Below are positions 41,058 to 49,834 of a DNA stretch of 64,000 bases, in pieces (the first letter of the stretch is position 1; each line of letters starts with the position of its first letter). The notes beneath the pieces are model-generated. The model searched no databases and was not told the origin of the DNA. It saw nothing but the letters and a program-made list of their open reading frames with translations. Made by a program: the position numbers and the translations under genes. The stretch is taken from positions 806,001 to 870,000 of the forward strand of contig NZ_CP086615.1 of NCBI RefSeq assembly GCF_020883455.1. Reading direction: 5' to 3'. This DNA comes from Spiribacter halobius (GTDB taxonomy: Bacteria; Pseudomonadota; Gammaproteobacteria; Nitrococcales; Nitrococcaceae).

Positions 41058-42416
41058 ATGACCGAGCAGAGCCATCTCGCCGCGAGCCGTGAGCTGCCCC
41101 CGGTGGGGGAGATCGAGGGGCTGGTGCGGTTTGCGCTGGCCGAGGCGAAGCGTGCGGGAGCGGACGCCGCCGAGGTCTCCGCGAGCGCGAGTCGTGGGCT
41201 GGCGGTGAAGGTGCGCCGGGGCGAGGTGGAAACCCTCGAGCACATGCGTGACCGCGGTCTGGGCGTCACCGTGTACTGCGACGGCCGCAAGGCCTCGGCG
41301 AGCTCCGCGGACTACAGCGAGGCGGCGATCCGCGAGACCGTGCGCGCCGCGCTGGACATCGCCCGCCATACCTCCGTCGACCCGTGCGCCGGCCTGGCAG
41401 ATCCCGAGCATCTGGCCGCCGAGGTGCCGGATCTCGATCTCTATCACCCCTGGGACATCACCCCGGAGGCGGCCATCGAGCTCGCGCGGGAATGCGAGGC
41501 CGCGGCGCTGGCGGTGGACTCGCGGCTGACCAACTCCGACGGCGCCGAGCTCTCCACCGGCGAGGCGGTCAACGCCTACGGCAACAGCCACGGTTTCGTC
41601 GGCGGCTTCGCCGCCTCCCAGCACGGGCTCGGCTGCGTCGTGGTGGGCCGTGAGGGCGAGCAGATGCAGCGCGAGCACTGGTTCAGCGCGGCCCGGGCGG
41701 CAGGGGACATGGAGGCTGCGGCGGATGTCGGGCGCGAGGCCGGCGAGCGCACGGCGCGTCGGCTCGGGGCACGCCGGCTTGGCACCACCTCGGCGCCCGT
41801 GCTGTTCGCTGCGCCGGTGGCGCGCTCGCTCATCGGCCACTTCGTCGGGGCTGTCTCCGGCGGCAGCCTCTACCGCCGGGCCTCGTTCCTCGTCGACAGC
41901 CTCGGCAGCCGGATTTTCCCCGAGTTCGTGCAGATGCACGAGGCGCCGCACCTGCCCCGGGCGCTCGGCAGTGCACCCTTCGACGCCGAGGGCGTGGCCA
42001 CGCGCCCCCGGGCGCTGGTGGAGGACGGGGTGCTGCAGGGCTATGTGCTCTCCAGCTATTCGGCCCGCAAGCTCGGCATGATCACCACCGGCAACGCTGG
42101 AGGCGTGCACAATCTCACCGTCAGCGGCGGCGAGCGCGGGCTTGAGGCCCTTATCCGCGACATGCACCGCGGCCTGCTGGTGACCCAGCTCATGGGGCAG
42201 GGCGTCAACCCGGTGACCGGGGACTACTCCCGCGGCGCCGCGGGCTTCTGGGTCGAGGACGGGGCCATAGCCTATCCGGTGGAGGAGATCACCGTCGCCG
42301 GCAACCTGCGGGAGATGTTCCGCAACCTGGCGGCGGTGGGCGCCGACATCGACCGCCGCGGGAATATCCGCTGCGGCTCGCTGCTGGTCGAGGGGCTCAC
42401 CATTGCCGGGGAATAG
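41058..42416 (+). CDS. pmbA: Metalloprotease-associated protein TldE (PmbA)
   Basis: This is the non-catalytic partner of TldD, 452 residues long. It shows the family blocks VKVRRGEVETLEHMRDRGLG, DGAELSTGEAVNAYGNSHGF and LVTQLMGQGVNPVTGDYSRG, then AAGFWVEDG and a C-terminal GSLLVEGLTIAG. The HExxxH zinc motif of TldD is absent, as expected for TldE. It starts at ATG 41058. Its own transcription start is probably in the repeat-rich gap after tldD. Confidence 0.94.
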   Translation: MTEQSHLAASRELPPVGEIEGLVRFALAEAKRAGADAAEVSASASRGLAVKVRRGEVETLEHMRDRGLGVTVYCDGRKASASSADYSEAAIRETVRAALDIARHTSVDPCAGLADPEHLAAEVPDLDLYHPWDITPEAAIELARECEAAALAVDSRLTNSDGAELSTGEAVNAYGNSHGFVGGFAASQHGLGCVVVGREGEQMQREHWFSAARAAGDMEAAADVGREAGERTARRLGARRLGTTSAPVLFAAPVARSLIGHFVGAVSGGSLYRRASFLVDSLGSRIFPEFVQMHEAPHLPRALGSAPFDAEGVATRPRALVEDGVLQGYVLSSYSARKLGMITTGNAGGVHNLTVSGGERGLEALIRDMHRGLLVTQLMGQGVNPVTGDYSRGAAGFWVEDGAIAYPVEEITVAGNLREMFRNLAAVGADIDRRGNIRCGSLLVEGLTIAGE

Positions 42417-42536
42417 GGTACCGCTGGTCCTTGCCGCTCCCTGCGGGGGATGGGATGCTTGGCAGGCGCCGGCCGGCGTGCGGTGTCCCCGCCCGCGGCC
42501 GGCGTGTCGATGTCCTGACCAGCGGCGAGGAGTGCT

Positions 42537-42863
42537 ATGAAGATCCGTGATCTCCTGGAGGCCTGGGAGCGATCCGCCGGTGAGCGGCGTACCCGGGAGT
42601 TCTACAGCGTGCGTCTGCCCGTGCACGACGCGGCCAAGCTCGCCGCGCTGGCCGAGATGTATCCGGGGCGCTCCGAGCAGGACATCATCACGGACCTTCT
42701 CTCCGCGGCGCTGGACGAGGTCGAGGCCGCGTTCCCCTACGTGCCGGGCCGGCGCGTGGTGAGCGAGGACGAGCACGGCGACCCGATCTACGAGGACGCC
42801 GGCCTGACTCCCCGTTTCCAGTCACTGACCCGGGAGCACCTGCGCCGCCTCGAGGAGGAGTAG
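42537..42863 (+). CDS. Conserved hypothetical protein ('type 1 pili tip component' family)
   Basis: A 108-residue acidic cytoplasmic protein with an excellent ribosome binding site (GGCGAGGAG before ATG 42537). The middle (YSVRLPVHDAAKLAALAEMY, then PGRSEQDIITDLLSAALDEV) resembles a ribbon-helix-helix or helical bundle. The end reads FPYVPGRRVVSEDEHGDPIY. I recall close relatives in pseudomonads annotated as a pilus tip component or pilin assembly protein, without good support for a role in pili. There is no signal peptide. The function is unknown. Confidence 0.8.
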   Translation: MKIRDLLEAWERSAGERRTREFYSVRLPVHDAAKLAALAEMYPGRSEQDIITDLLSAALDEVEAAFPYVPGRRVVSEDEHGDPIYEDAGLTPRFQSLTREHLRRLEEE

Positions 42864-42915
42864 CGTTTTCCCCGGGGCTCCGGGTGCTGAATGCACCTCC
42901 GACCGGGGTGCCCCC

Positions 42916-44043
42916 TCAGTCGGCTTCCAGGTAGAGGCGCTCGTAGACGCTCGCGGGAACGTGGGCACGGTTGTCCCAGGGGACGTAATCGGCCATGAAT
43001 TCGCGTTGCGCCGCCCACACCCGGGCGAACGCCTCGTCCGCCTCTGCCTGCTCGCGGATGACGGTCTGCGCCACGTCCGCAAGCTGGTGCAGCACACGCT
43101 CCGGAATGCTCGCGATGCGCACGCCGTAGGCCTGCTGCTGGCGCAGGCTCTCGGCGTTGGCGGATTCCGCCTCGGCCAGCGCCCGGCCGGTGGCCGCCTG
43201 GCAGGCAAGCCGGATGAGTCCGCGCTGCCGCTCAGTAAGCGCCTCCCAGCGCGCGCGGTTCACCATCAGGTACTGGGCACTGGAGGGCTGGTGCCAGCCG
43301 GGGAGCAGATTGAACTTGAGCAGCTGGTCGAGACCGAGGCGCTGGTCCACCACCGGAATCGAGAACTCGGTGGCGTCGATCACGCCGTCCTCGAGAGCCT
43401 CGTTGATGGCGAAGTCCGGCAGCCGGTGCACATCCGCGCCGAGGCGGGCGAGGACGTCCCCGCCGAGGCCGGCGAAGCGGATATCCAGGCCATCAAACGC
43501 CTGCAGGCTCTCCACGGGCCCGCGGAACCAGCCGGCCGTCTCCGGACTGACCAGCCCGCACAGCTCCAGGTGCACCGCGTAGCCCGCCCCGGCGTAGACC
43601 TCCTGCATCAGCGCCTCACCGCCGCGGAAACGGTACCAGGCCTGGAACGCCCACGGCTTCATGCCGAAGGGGACCGCGGAAAAGAGCACCGCGGCCGGCA
43701 GATGCTGGCGGTCATAGCCGGGCCAGGTATAGGCGGCGTCGAGCTCGCCGGCGCTCACGGCCGGCAGCAGGCCCTGGGGCGGCGGGGCCTCCCCCGGCTC
43801 CTGCAGGGCGAGGGTGAGGCTGCCGTCGGTGAGGGTCTCCAGGCGCTCGGACACCCACGCCGCCGGGCTGCCCAGCGCCGGCAGTCGCGAGGAGAACGCC
43901 ATGCCCACCGTCAGCTCGGCGGGCTGGGCACTGGCAGCGCCGACGCTCGCGAGCGCCAGCGCCGCGGCCATCCCCAGCCGCAGCGGTCGGCCAAGCCGGC
44001 CCACAGGCACCGCAGCGCTCGCCTCTGCCGTCTCTCTTCGCAC
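42916..44043 (-). CDS. TRAP transporter solute-binding protein (DctP family)
   Basis: This is a periplasmic binding protein of a tripartite ATP-independent transporter. GTG 44043 is chosen because AGGAGG lies seven bases upstream; an upstream GTG at 44064 would place that site inside the gene. A signal peptide follows (GMAAALALASVGAASAQPAE). The mature part has the DctP plan with VPFGMKPWAFQAWYRFRGGE and DIRFAGLGGDVLARLGADVH, and the family's EALEDGVIDATEFSIPVVDQ block. The ligand is probably a carboxylate or 2-oxo acid. No membrane subunits (dctQ, dctM) are adjacent, so it must work with a system encoded elsewhere or as a sensor. Confidence 0.88.
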   Translation of the reverse strand: MRRETAEASAAVPVGRLGRPLRLGMAAALALASVGAASAQPAELTVGMAFSSRLPALGSPAAWVSERLETLTDGSLTLALQEPGEAPPPQGLLPAVSAGELDAAYTWPGYDRQHLPAAVLFSAVPFGMKPWAFQAWYRFRGGEALMQEVYAGAGYAVHLELCGLVSPETAGWFRGPVESLQAFDGLDIRFAGLGGDVLARLGADVHRLPDFAINEALEDGVIDATEFSIPVVDQRLGLDQLLKFNLLPGWHQPSSAQYLMVNRARWEALTERQRGLIRLACQAATGRALAEAESANAESLRQQQAYGVRIASIPERVLHQLADVAQTVIREQAEADEAFARVWAAQREFMADYVPWDNRAHVPASVYERLYLEAD

Positions 44044-44105
44044 GGGTGCTCCTCCTCGTCTCACCCTCGGATCCGGATCTGTCTGGCCCGCAGATCGTCC
44101 GGAAA

Positions 44106-44942
44106 CTACCCGGGTGTTCGCGCCGCCGGACAGGGCAGCGCGGTTACCGGTATCCGCGGGTCGTCCAGGCGCACCGCGGTCAGCTGGCCGCCCCAGAGGC
44201 AGCCGGTATCCAGCGTGATGTAGCCGGGGCCGCGGCGCAGCCCGAGGGTGGACCAGTGGCCCGTGATCAGGGTGCCGTCCTCCGGGCGATGCCGTCGCCC
44301 CGGTGCGGCGTACCAGGGGTAGTGATCCGCCGGCGCCTGTTCCGGCGGCCCCTTGTAGCGAAACAGCAGGCGGCCCTCGGCATCGCAGAAGCGCAGCCGG
44401 GTGAAGGCATTGATGATGTAGCGCAGCCGCTCCCAGCCGGTCAGCGATTCCTGCCAGCGGTCCGGCTGGTCGCCGTACAGATGCGCGAACAGCGGGTCAC
44501 TGTCCGGCCCGCGCAGCGCTGCCTCGGCCTCGCGGGCGAGCCGTCGGGCGGTGGCGATGTCCCACTGGGGCGGCAGCCCGGCGTGCACCAGAACGAACGG
44601 CAGCTCGGCGTCTTCGTGCAGCAGCGGCCGCTGCTGGAGCCAGTCCAGCAGCTCATCCCCGTCCGCCGCGCGCAGCAGCGGCTCCAGAGTATCGCTGCGG
44701 CGCAGCTCGCCGTGACCCGCCCGGACCGCGAGCAGATGCAGATCGTGGTTGCCGAGGACGACGTGGGCCCTGCGGCCGAGGCCGCGGACGAAACGCAGGG
44801 TGCCGGCGGAGTCGGGTCCGCGGTTCACCAGGTCCCCCGTAAACCAGAGCGTATCCGCCGCGGGATCGTACCCGAGCCGGTCCAGCAGCCGCCGCAGGGG
44901 ATCGAGACAGGCGTGAACGTCGCCAATGGCGTAGACCGCCAT
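44106..44942 (-). CDS. apaH: Bis(5'-nucleosyl)-tetraphosphatase, symmetrical
   Basis: ApaH cleaves Ap4A to two ADP, lowering alarmone levels and removing Np4 caps from RNA. The metallophosphatase motifs are MAVYAIGDVHACLDPLRRLL, FTGDLVNRGPDS, VLGNHDLHLLA and the later ITGHWSTLG. It starts at ATG 44942 with GGGAGG upstream; a longer frame to 44999 adds a non-family leader. The 278 residues match the family. In many relatives apaH belongs to the lptD-surA-pdxA-rsmA-apaH group; here a stress-protein gene and repeats lie between rsmA and apaH. Confidence 0.95.
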   Translation of the reverse strand: MAVYAIGDVHACLDPLRRLLDRLGYDPAADTLWFTGDLVNRGPDSAGTLRFVRGLGRRAHVVLGNHDLHLLAVRAGHGELRRSDTLEPLLRAADGDELLDWLQQRPLLHEDAELPFVLVHAGLPPQWDIATARRLAREAEAALRGPDSDPLFAHLYGDQPDRWQESLTGWERLRYIINAFTRLRFCDAEGRLLFRYKGPPEQAPADHYPWYAAPGRRHRPEDGTLITGHWSTLGLRRGPGYITLDTGCLWGGQLTAVRLDDPRIPVTALPCPAARTPG

Positions 44943-45009
44943 GCAACCTCCCGTTGGCCGGAAACCGCCCTGGGGCGGTGGTATGGCGCAGCGCAACAAC
45001 GCTTATTCT

Positions 45010-45457
45010 AGCCCGCATATCTCACCGATTCACGGCTGCGGGCGCGGATCTGGCGGGCAGTACTGCGTTGCGCTCGGTCCGGGTGCTCGACGTACTGTCG
45101 AGTACGCCTGCGCGCCCGGACTCTCCCGCGCGTTGGGCAGCGCGGAGCCCTTCCCGCGGGCCTCTGCGCTTCAGAGCGGCGACCTGGCAAGGCGGCGTTC
45201 GCAGCGAATGGCCGTAGCCCTTTGCAAGAACGCCAACGCAGTCCAGGGCGCCGCTCTGAAGCGCCCTGCGGGGCCGCACGGCGCGCGCGCAGCCGGCGTT
45301 GCGCTGCTTGACTGTACTCGCGGTACAGCGCTGCGCAGCGCGCCTTGTCTGCACGCGCGCTGTGCGGCCAGAGGCCCGCGGGAAGGGCTCCGTGCTGCCC
45401 ATCTCCTGCCCGCCATCTCCACGCCCTCGCTTCGCGAATCGGTGAGATATGCGGGCT
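45010..45457. repeat. Outer 22-bp inverted repeat around palindromic element copy 2
   Basis: Perfect 22-base arms (45010-45031 and 45436-45457; the left contains GCCCGCATATCTCACCGATT) enclose about 400 bases. The whole 45135-45400 element lies within. The space at left holds a further dyad around CGACGTACTGTCGAGTACG. This looks like one repeat inserted into another. Confidence 0.75.
45135..45400. repeat. Palindromic MITE-like element, copy 2
   Basis: The ends are 32-base inverted repeats (45135-45166 and 45369-45400, one mismatch) sharing the core TTCCCGCGGGCCTCTG with copy 1. The inner halves, including CTTGACTGTACTCGCGGTAC and AAGAACGCCAACGCAGTCCA, are close to copy 1. The outermost arm (GGGCAGC-CGGAGCCC) is unrelated to copy 1's yet is fully paired. 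Confidence 0.8.
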
Positions 45458-45680
45458 GGTGCGCCGGCGGGGCCGGGCGCACCCCGCGTGGGTGCCGGTC
45501 GTTCGCCTAGCGGAGCCGCTGGGCCGGTGCCGCCGGTGCCCGGGGCGACGGGATCGCCGGAATGTGACGGATTTTGCGAGGAAACGCGGGGGCTTGTGCT
45601 AGGTTTCGGACGTCAGTCATGATTGGTGGTCACCCGCCGGGTGTACCGGATCCGTCCAGCATTACGTTGCGAGGCTATCC

Positions 45681-45785
45681 ATGTCCGAATCCCGCCGTCG
45701 CTTCCGCAGGCCGGACCTTCTCACTTCCCTGAGCATCACCGTCGTCCTGGCGATGACGGTGTCCATGCTGCTGCCCTACATCTGA
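45681..45785 (+). CDS. 34-residue single-span membrane microprotein
   Basis: ATG 45681 follows a GAGG at six bases and opens a 34-residue frame ended by TGA 45783-45785. The N-terminus is strongly basic (MSESRRRFRRPDLLTS). One hydrophobic span follows (LSITVVLAMTVSMLLPYI), giving an inside-positive orientation. A hairpin follows directly. The gene stands alone between a repeat block and uspA, which converges on it. It could be a small inner-membrane regulator or stress peptide. I do not recognise a family, and it may be a chance frame. Confidence 0.45.
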   Translation: MSESRRRFRRPDLLTSLSITVVLAMTVSMLLPYI

Positions 45786-45793
45786 GCACGGCC

Positions 45794-45815
45794 GCGCCGG
45801 GGCCAGCCTCGGCGC
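45794..45815. terminator. Possible bidirectional terminator
   Basis: Stem GCGCCGGGG (45794-45802) and CCTCGGCGC (45807-45815) with a CCAG loop lies in the 36-base gap between the microprotein stop and the uspA stop, which converge. No clear T-run follows, so the assignment is tentative. Confidence 0.4.
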
Positions 45816-45821
45816 CCGACC

Positions 45822-46253
45822 CTAGAGCCGCACCGCGAGCACGTCGCACTTGGCGCCGTGCAGGAGGGCGTTGGCCGTGGAGCCGAGCAGCAGCGCGAGC
45901 CCGTGGCGGCCGTGGCTGCCGACCACGATCAGATCGACGCCGTTTTCCTCGGCGAAGGTCACCACCTGATACTTGGTCTGGCCGACAGTGACATGCTGGC
46001 GCTCGGCCGGGATGCCGAGCCGTCTGCCCAGTTCCGCGAGGCGCCGTTCGGCGTTCTCCAGCAGCTCCGACTCCACCGTCGTCGCCGGTGGGATCATCAG
46101 CTCGTTGCCGGGCTCCACGGGCAGATTCTCCACCACGTGCAGCAGCGTGAGCGAGGCGCCGTAGCGCTCGGCCACGTCCACCGCCCGTTCCGCCACGCGC
46201 TCGCAGTCCGGCTGGAAGTCCACCGCCAGCAGGATCTCCCGATAGGCCGCCAT
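45822..46253 (-). CDS. Universal stress protein, UspA family
   Basis: The 143-residue cytoplasmic protein has the Usp fold: YREILLAVDFQPDCERVAER, then ASLTLLHVVENLPVEPG. The ATP-loop-like end is GVDLIVVGSHGRHGLALLLG, then STANALLH. The Gx2Gx9GS-type motif suggests nucleotide binding. GGAGGGGAG precedes ATG 46253. It is a single gene whose partners cannot be judged from context. Confidence 0.92.
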   Translation of the reverse strand: MAAYREILLAVDFQPDCERVAERAVDVAERYGASLTLLHVVENLPVEPGNELMIPPATTVESELLENAERRLAELGRRLGIPAERQHVTVGQTKYQVVTFAEENGVDLIVVGSHGRHGLALLLGSTANALLHGAKCDVLAVRL

Positions 46254-46757
46254 CGCGCTCCCCTCCGCTCGGATCTCTGCCTGTCGCTGCTTGCAGACTA
46301 ACGCAGTTTTCTGCGTGCGCAGAATGCCGCGTCGTGCCGTGAATCACGCCAGTGCCGACGCGGATCCGGCGCTCCCATGAATTCGGCGTCAGGTCGGCAA
46401 GCGCACAGCGCTCGCCGACCGCCGCGCCTCGGCGCGGCATCCGCTGATGCCGATGTCGCCGATTCGCCTGCCCGGCGTGTCGGGTACCGCCTGCGGCGGT
46501 TCCCGACCTGCGATGGCTACGAACCCGGGATGTCGCACGCGGCTTCGCCGCGCACGACCTACGCCCATGGGATCTCTCGTGCCCGCGGCGGCTGGCACCG
46601 ATGTCGGGAGGCACACGGTTCCGTCCTCGGGCACCACGCGCTGGTGTACCGAGCGGTCGCGGAACCCATGCCGGGAAACCGCCCTGCGCACTGCCGCAGG
46701 CGCCATGCGCGATGCGCCGCAGCGTCGCGGGAACGTCAGTCCGAGCCTGTCGCATCC
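46254..46757. other. Repeat-rich non-coding gap between uspA and rsmA
   Basis: Five hundred bases with no supported gene. A dyad around CGGGTACCGCCTGCGGCGGT (about 46481-46512) and the third copy of the 35-base repeat are present. Open frames here are GC-rich shadows. The part next to 46253 should hold the uspA promoter. Confidence 0.5.
46529..46563 (+). repeat. 35-base dispersed repeat, copy 3
   Basis: Same ends as the copies near 40.7 and 40.9 kb (GGATGTCGCACGCGGC and GCGCACGACCTAC). The loop is TTC in place of GGT, and the stem is kept. Confidence 0.75.
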
Positions 46758-47552
46758 TCACGACGTGGCAGCTCCGGGCAGTGCCCGGGCGAGGGCGGCG
46801 AAGTCCTCCAGGGACAGGCGCTCCGCGCGGGTGCCCGGGTCGATGCCGGCCGCGGCGATGCGCTCGGCGGGGAGCAGCGCGCCGAGGCTGTTGCGCAGGG
46901 TCTTGCGGCGCGCCGCGAAGGCGGCGGCGACGACGCGCCCGAGGGCGGCCTCGTCCGGCACCACCACCGGCGGTTCGCTGTGGGGCACGAGCCGCACGAA
47001 GGTGGAGGTTACCCGCGGCGGCGGCCGGAAGGCACCGGGGCCGATGTCGAACAGCGGGATCACCCGGCAGCGGTACTGCAGCATCACCGACAGCCGGCCA
47101 TAGTCGCGGCCGCCCGGACCCGCGGCCATGCGCGTGACCACCTCGCGCTGGAGCAGCAGGTGCAGATCAGTGACCAGCAGGGGGCTGGCCGTGAGATGGA
47201 ACAGCAGCGGCGTGGACAGGTTGTAGGGCAGATTGCCGACGATGCGCAGCCGCCGGCCGTCCGCCGGGGCCAGCTCGGCAACCGGGTAGCCGAGGGCGTC
47301 CCCGGCATGCAGCGTCAGCGCACCGCGGTCCGCTGCCGCCGTGCGGAGATGTTCGATCAGATCCCGATCCAGCTCGATGGCGGTGAGCGCGCCGGCGCGC
47401 TCGAGCAGCGGCAGGGTAAGGGCGCCCTGGCCGGGGCCGATCTCCAGAAAGGCGTCGCCGGGGGTGGGGTTGATGGCCGCCACCATGCGGCGCAGGACGC
47501 CCGGGTCGTGCAGGAAATTCTGGCCGAAGCGGCGCCGGGGCCGGTGCGCCAT
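46758..47552 (-). CDS. rsmA: 16S rRNA (adenine(1518)-N6/adenine(1519)-N6)-dimethyltransferase
   Basis: RsmA (KsgA) dimethylates two adjacent adenines at the 3' end of 16S rRNA. The 264 residues start [22 protein letters not shown] motif [13 protein letters not shown] and the catalytic NLPYN in [16 protein letters not shown] follow. It starts at ATG 47552, which abuts the pdxA stop with no gap, in the lptD-surA-pdxA-rsmA operon. Confidence 0.96.
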   Translation of the reverse strand: MAHRPRRRFGQNFLHDPGVLRRMVAAINPTPGDAFLEIGPGQGALTLPLLERAGALTAIELDRDLIEHLRTAAADRGALTLHAGDALGYPVAELAPADGRRLRIVGNLPYNLSTPLLFHLTASPLLVTDLHLLLQREVVTRMAAGPGGRDYGRLSVMLQYRCRVIPLFDIGPGAFRPPPRVTSTFVRLVPHSEPPVVVPDEAALGRVVAAAFAARRKTLRNSLGALLPAERIAAAGIDPGTRAERLSLEDFAALARALPGAATS

Positions 47553-48521
47553 TCAGGCGGCGACCCGAGCCAGCGCCACCGCCTCGGCGATTGCTGCCCG
47601 CAGGCTGCCGCCCTCCGCCCGGCCGCTGCCGGCGAGATCCAGGGCGGTGCCGTGATCCACCGAGGTGCGGACGATGGGCAGGCCGAGGGTGACGTTCACC
47701 GCCCGGCCAAAACCCGCGTGCTTGAGCACGGGCAGGCCCTGATCGTGATACATCGCGAGCACGGCGTCCGCGCCCTGCAGGCTTCGGGGCGTGAACAGGG
47801 TGTCCGCCGGCAGCGGACCGACCAGGTTCAGGCCCTCGGCCCGCAGGCGCTCCAGCAGCGGGATGATCAGCTCGATCTCCTCGCCGCCGAGGTGCCCGCC
47901 CTCGCCTGCATGGGGGTTCAGGCCCGCCACCAGCACCCGGGGAGCGGCGAGGCCGTAGCGGCACTCCAGGTCACCCACCAGGATGCGGATAACGGTCTCC
48001 AGGCGTTCGGCGGTGATGGCGTCCGGCACGGCCCGCAACGGCAGGTGCGTGGTGGCGAGCGCGACCCGCAGGCTACCGGCAGTGAGCATCATCACCGGCA
48101 TTCGGGCACCGGTGAGCTCGGCGAGGAACTCGGTGTGGCCGCTGAAGGGCACGCCGGCCTCGTTGATCACGCCCTTGTGCACCGGGGCCGTGACCATGGC
48201 CGCGAAGCGCCCCGCGAGGCAGCCCTCGCCGGCGCGGCGCAGCGTCTCCAGCACGTAGGCGGCGTTGGCGGGATCGAGCCGCCCCGGCACCGCCGGGCGC
48301 CGCAGCGACACCGGCAGCACCTCAAGTGTGCCTGCCCGGGGCTCCCGCTCGGGATCGAATGGCACCAGGCCGGTCGCGCCCCGGGCGCCCAGCAGCTCCG
48401 GATCGGCCACCGCCACCACCCGTGCCCCCAGGTCCTCGCCGGCCAGGGCCGCCACCAGCTCCGGGCCAATGCCGGCAGGCTCGCCGGGGGTGACCGCGAT
48501 ACACGGCCGCGGGGTGTTCAC
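47553..48521 (-). CDS. pdxA: 4-hydroxythreonine-4-phosphate dehydrogenase
   Basis: PdxA oxidises 4-phosphohydroxy-L-threonine in pyridoxal phosphate synthesis with NAD and a metal. The 322 residues begin [20 protein letters not shown]. They hold the metal ligands in [28 protein letters not shown] and [13 protein letters not shown], and end [13 protein letters not shown]. It overlaps surA by four bases. Confidence 0.96.
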   Translation of the reverse strand: MNTPRPCIAVTPGEPAGIGPELVAALAGEDLGARVVAVADPELLGARGATGLVPFDPEREPRAGTLEVLPVSLRRPAVPGRLDPANAAYVLETLRRAGEGCLAGRFAAMVTAPVHKGVINEAGVPFSGHTEFLAELTGARMPVMMLTAGSLRVALATTHLPLRAVPDAITAERLETVIRILVGDLECRYGLAAPRVLVAGLNPHAGEGGHLGGEEIELIIPLLERLRAEGLNLVGPLPADTLFTPRSLQGADAVLAMYHDQGLPVLKHAGFGRAVNVTLGLPIVRTSVDHGTALDLAGSGRAEGGSLRAAIAEAVALARVAA

Positions 48522-49804
48522 GAAGCGAGTCCCTCGCCGAGGCGGTATTCGACGAAGGCCTCCTCGCGCAGCTCCCGCAGCCAGAGCTCCGTCTGTTCCT
48601 CCTCCTTGCGCTCGCGGATCGCCTCGGCGGCCTCGGAGCGCGCGATCTCCTCGGTCACGTCGCGCTGGCGGCGCTCCTCGAGCAGCACCAGGTGCCAGCC
48701 GGACCCGGTGCGGAAGGGCTCGCTAAGCTCGCCGGGCTCCAGCGAGCGCAGCACCTCCTCGAACTGCGGCGGCGTCGCCGCGGGGTCGATCCAGCCGAGG
48801 CTGCCGCCCTCGGAGGCGCTGGCGGCGTCATCGGAGTTCGCCTGCGCCAGCTCCGCGAACGACGCCCCGCCCTGAATGCGCTCGCGCAGTGATTCCAGGC
48901 GCAGGCGGGCGTCGGTATCGGTCACCACTTCGTTCGGCTCGATCAGGATGTGGCGGACTCGCGTCTGGGTCACTAGGCGCTGCTCGGTGCTGCGCCGGTC
49001 CTGGAGCTGGAAGACGTGAAAGCCCGCGGGGCTGCGCAGGACCGGGGTGATGTCACCCGGTGACATCTGCGCCACGCGGTCGGCAACGGGCTCGGGGACC
49101 TGGGCGGCGCCGCGCCAGCCGAGGTCGCCGCCCTCCAGGGCGTTGCGGGCATCGGAATAGGTGGCCGCCACGGTAGCGAAGTCGGTACCGGCCTCGAGCT
49201 CGGCGAGAACGGACTCCGCCTCGTCCCGGGCCCCTTCGATGGCCTCCGCCGACGCCGCCTCGGGCACGGAGATCAGGATCTGGGCGAGCCGGTACTCGGT
49301 GCTGTCGTCCCGGTTCTGGGCGAGGAACTGCTCGATCTCCTGATCGGTGACGTTGACCCGCCGTTGCATCTCCCGCTGGCGCAGGCGCGAGAGCAAGATC
49401 TCCCGGCGCAGGCGCTCGCGGAACTCCGCCATGGTCAACCCCTCGGCCGACAGCGCATCCCGGAAGCGCGACAGGGACATGTTGTTCTGCTCCGCCACCC
49501 GCCGCACCGCGGCGTCCAGCGTCGCGCTGTCCACGGTGATGCCCTGGCGCTCGGCGACGTTGAGCTGCAGCGTCTGCATCACCAGGCGCTCAAGCACCTG
49601 TCGGCGCAGTTCCTCCGCCGGCGGCATGCGTACGTTGCGCTGGCGAAGCTGGGCGCGCACGGCGGCGAGCTCGGCCTCGAACTCCGAGAGCAGGACGACG
49701 TCGTCGTTCACCACGGCGACAATGCGATCAAGCAGCTGCTCCTCGGCCTGGGCGGGGAGCAGGCTGGCAGCGAGCAGCAGCGGGACGAGCAGGGCGCGGA
49801 CCAT
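48518..49804 (-). CDS. surA: Periplasmic chaperone and peptidyl-prolyl isomerase SurA
   Basis: SurA brings outer-membrane proteins, among them LptD, to the Bam complex. A signal peptide ([20 protein letters not shown]) is followed by the SurA N-terminal chaperone domain ([20 protein letters not shown]) and two parvulin domains (about 170-270 and 280-375; [13 protein letters not shown] and [11 protein letters not shown]). The 428 residues are normal. It is directly downstream of lptD with 30 bases between. Confidence 0.96.
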   Translation of the reverse strand: MVRALLVPLLLAASLLPAQAEEQLLDRIVAVVNDDVVLLSEFEAELAAVRAQLRQRNVRMPPAEELRRQVLERLVMQTLQLNVAERQGITVDSATLDAAVRRVAEQNNMSLSRFRDALSAEGLTMAEFRERLRREILLSRLRQREMQRRVNVTDQEIEQFLAQNRDDSTEYRLAQILISVPEAASAEAIEGARDEAESVLAELEAGTDFATVAATYSDARNALEGGDLGWRGAAQVPEPVADRVAQMSPGDITPVLRSPAGFHVFQLQDRRSTEQRLVTQTRVRHILIEPNEVVTDTDARLRLESLRERIQGGASFAELAQANSDDAASASEGGSLGWIDPAATPPQFEEVLRSLEPGELSEPFRTGSGWHLVLLEERRQRDVTEEIARSEAAEAIRERKEEEQTELWLRELREEAFVEYRLGEGLAS

Positions 49805-49834
49805 GGGTCCTCCGGACAGCGCGGGTCGGGGTTT

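Noticed and set aside
46377-48875. Plus-strand frame of 832 codons across rsmA and pdxA
   Set aside because: It runs antisense to two complete housekeeping genes and through a repeat region, so it is a high-GC artefact.
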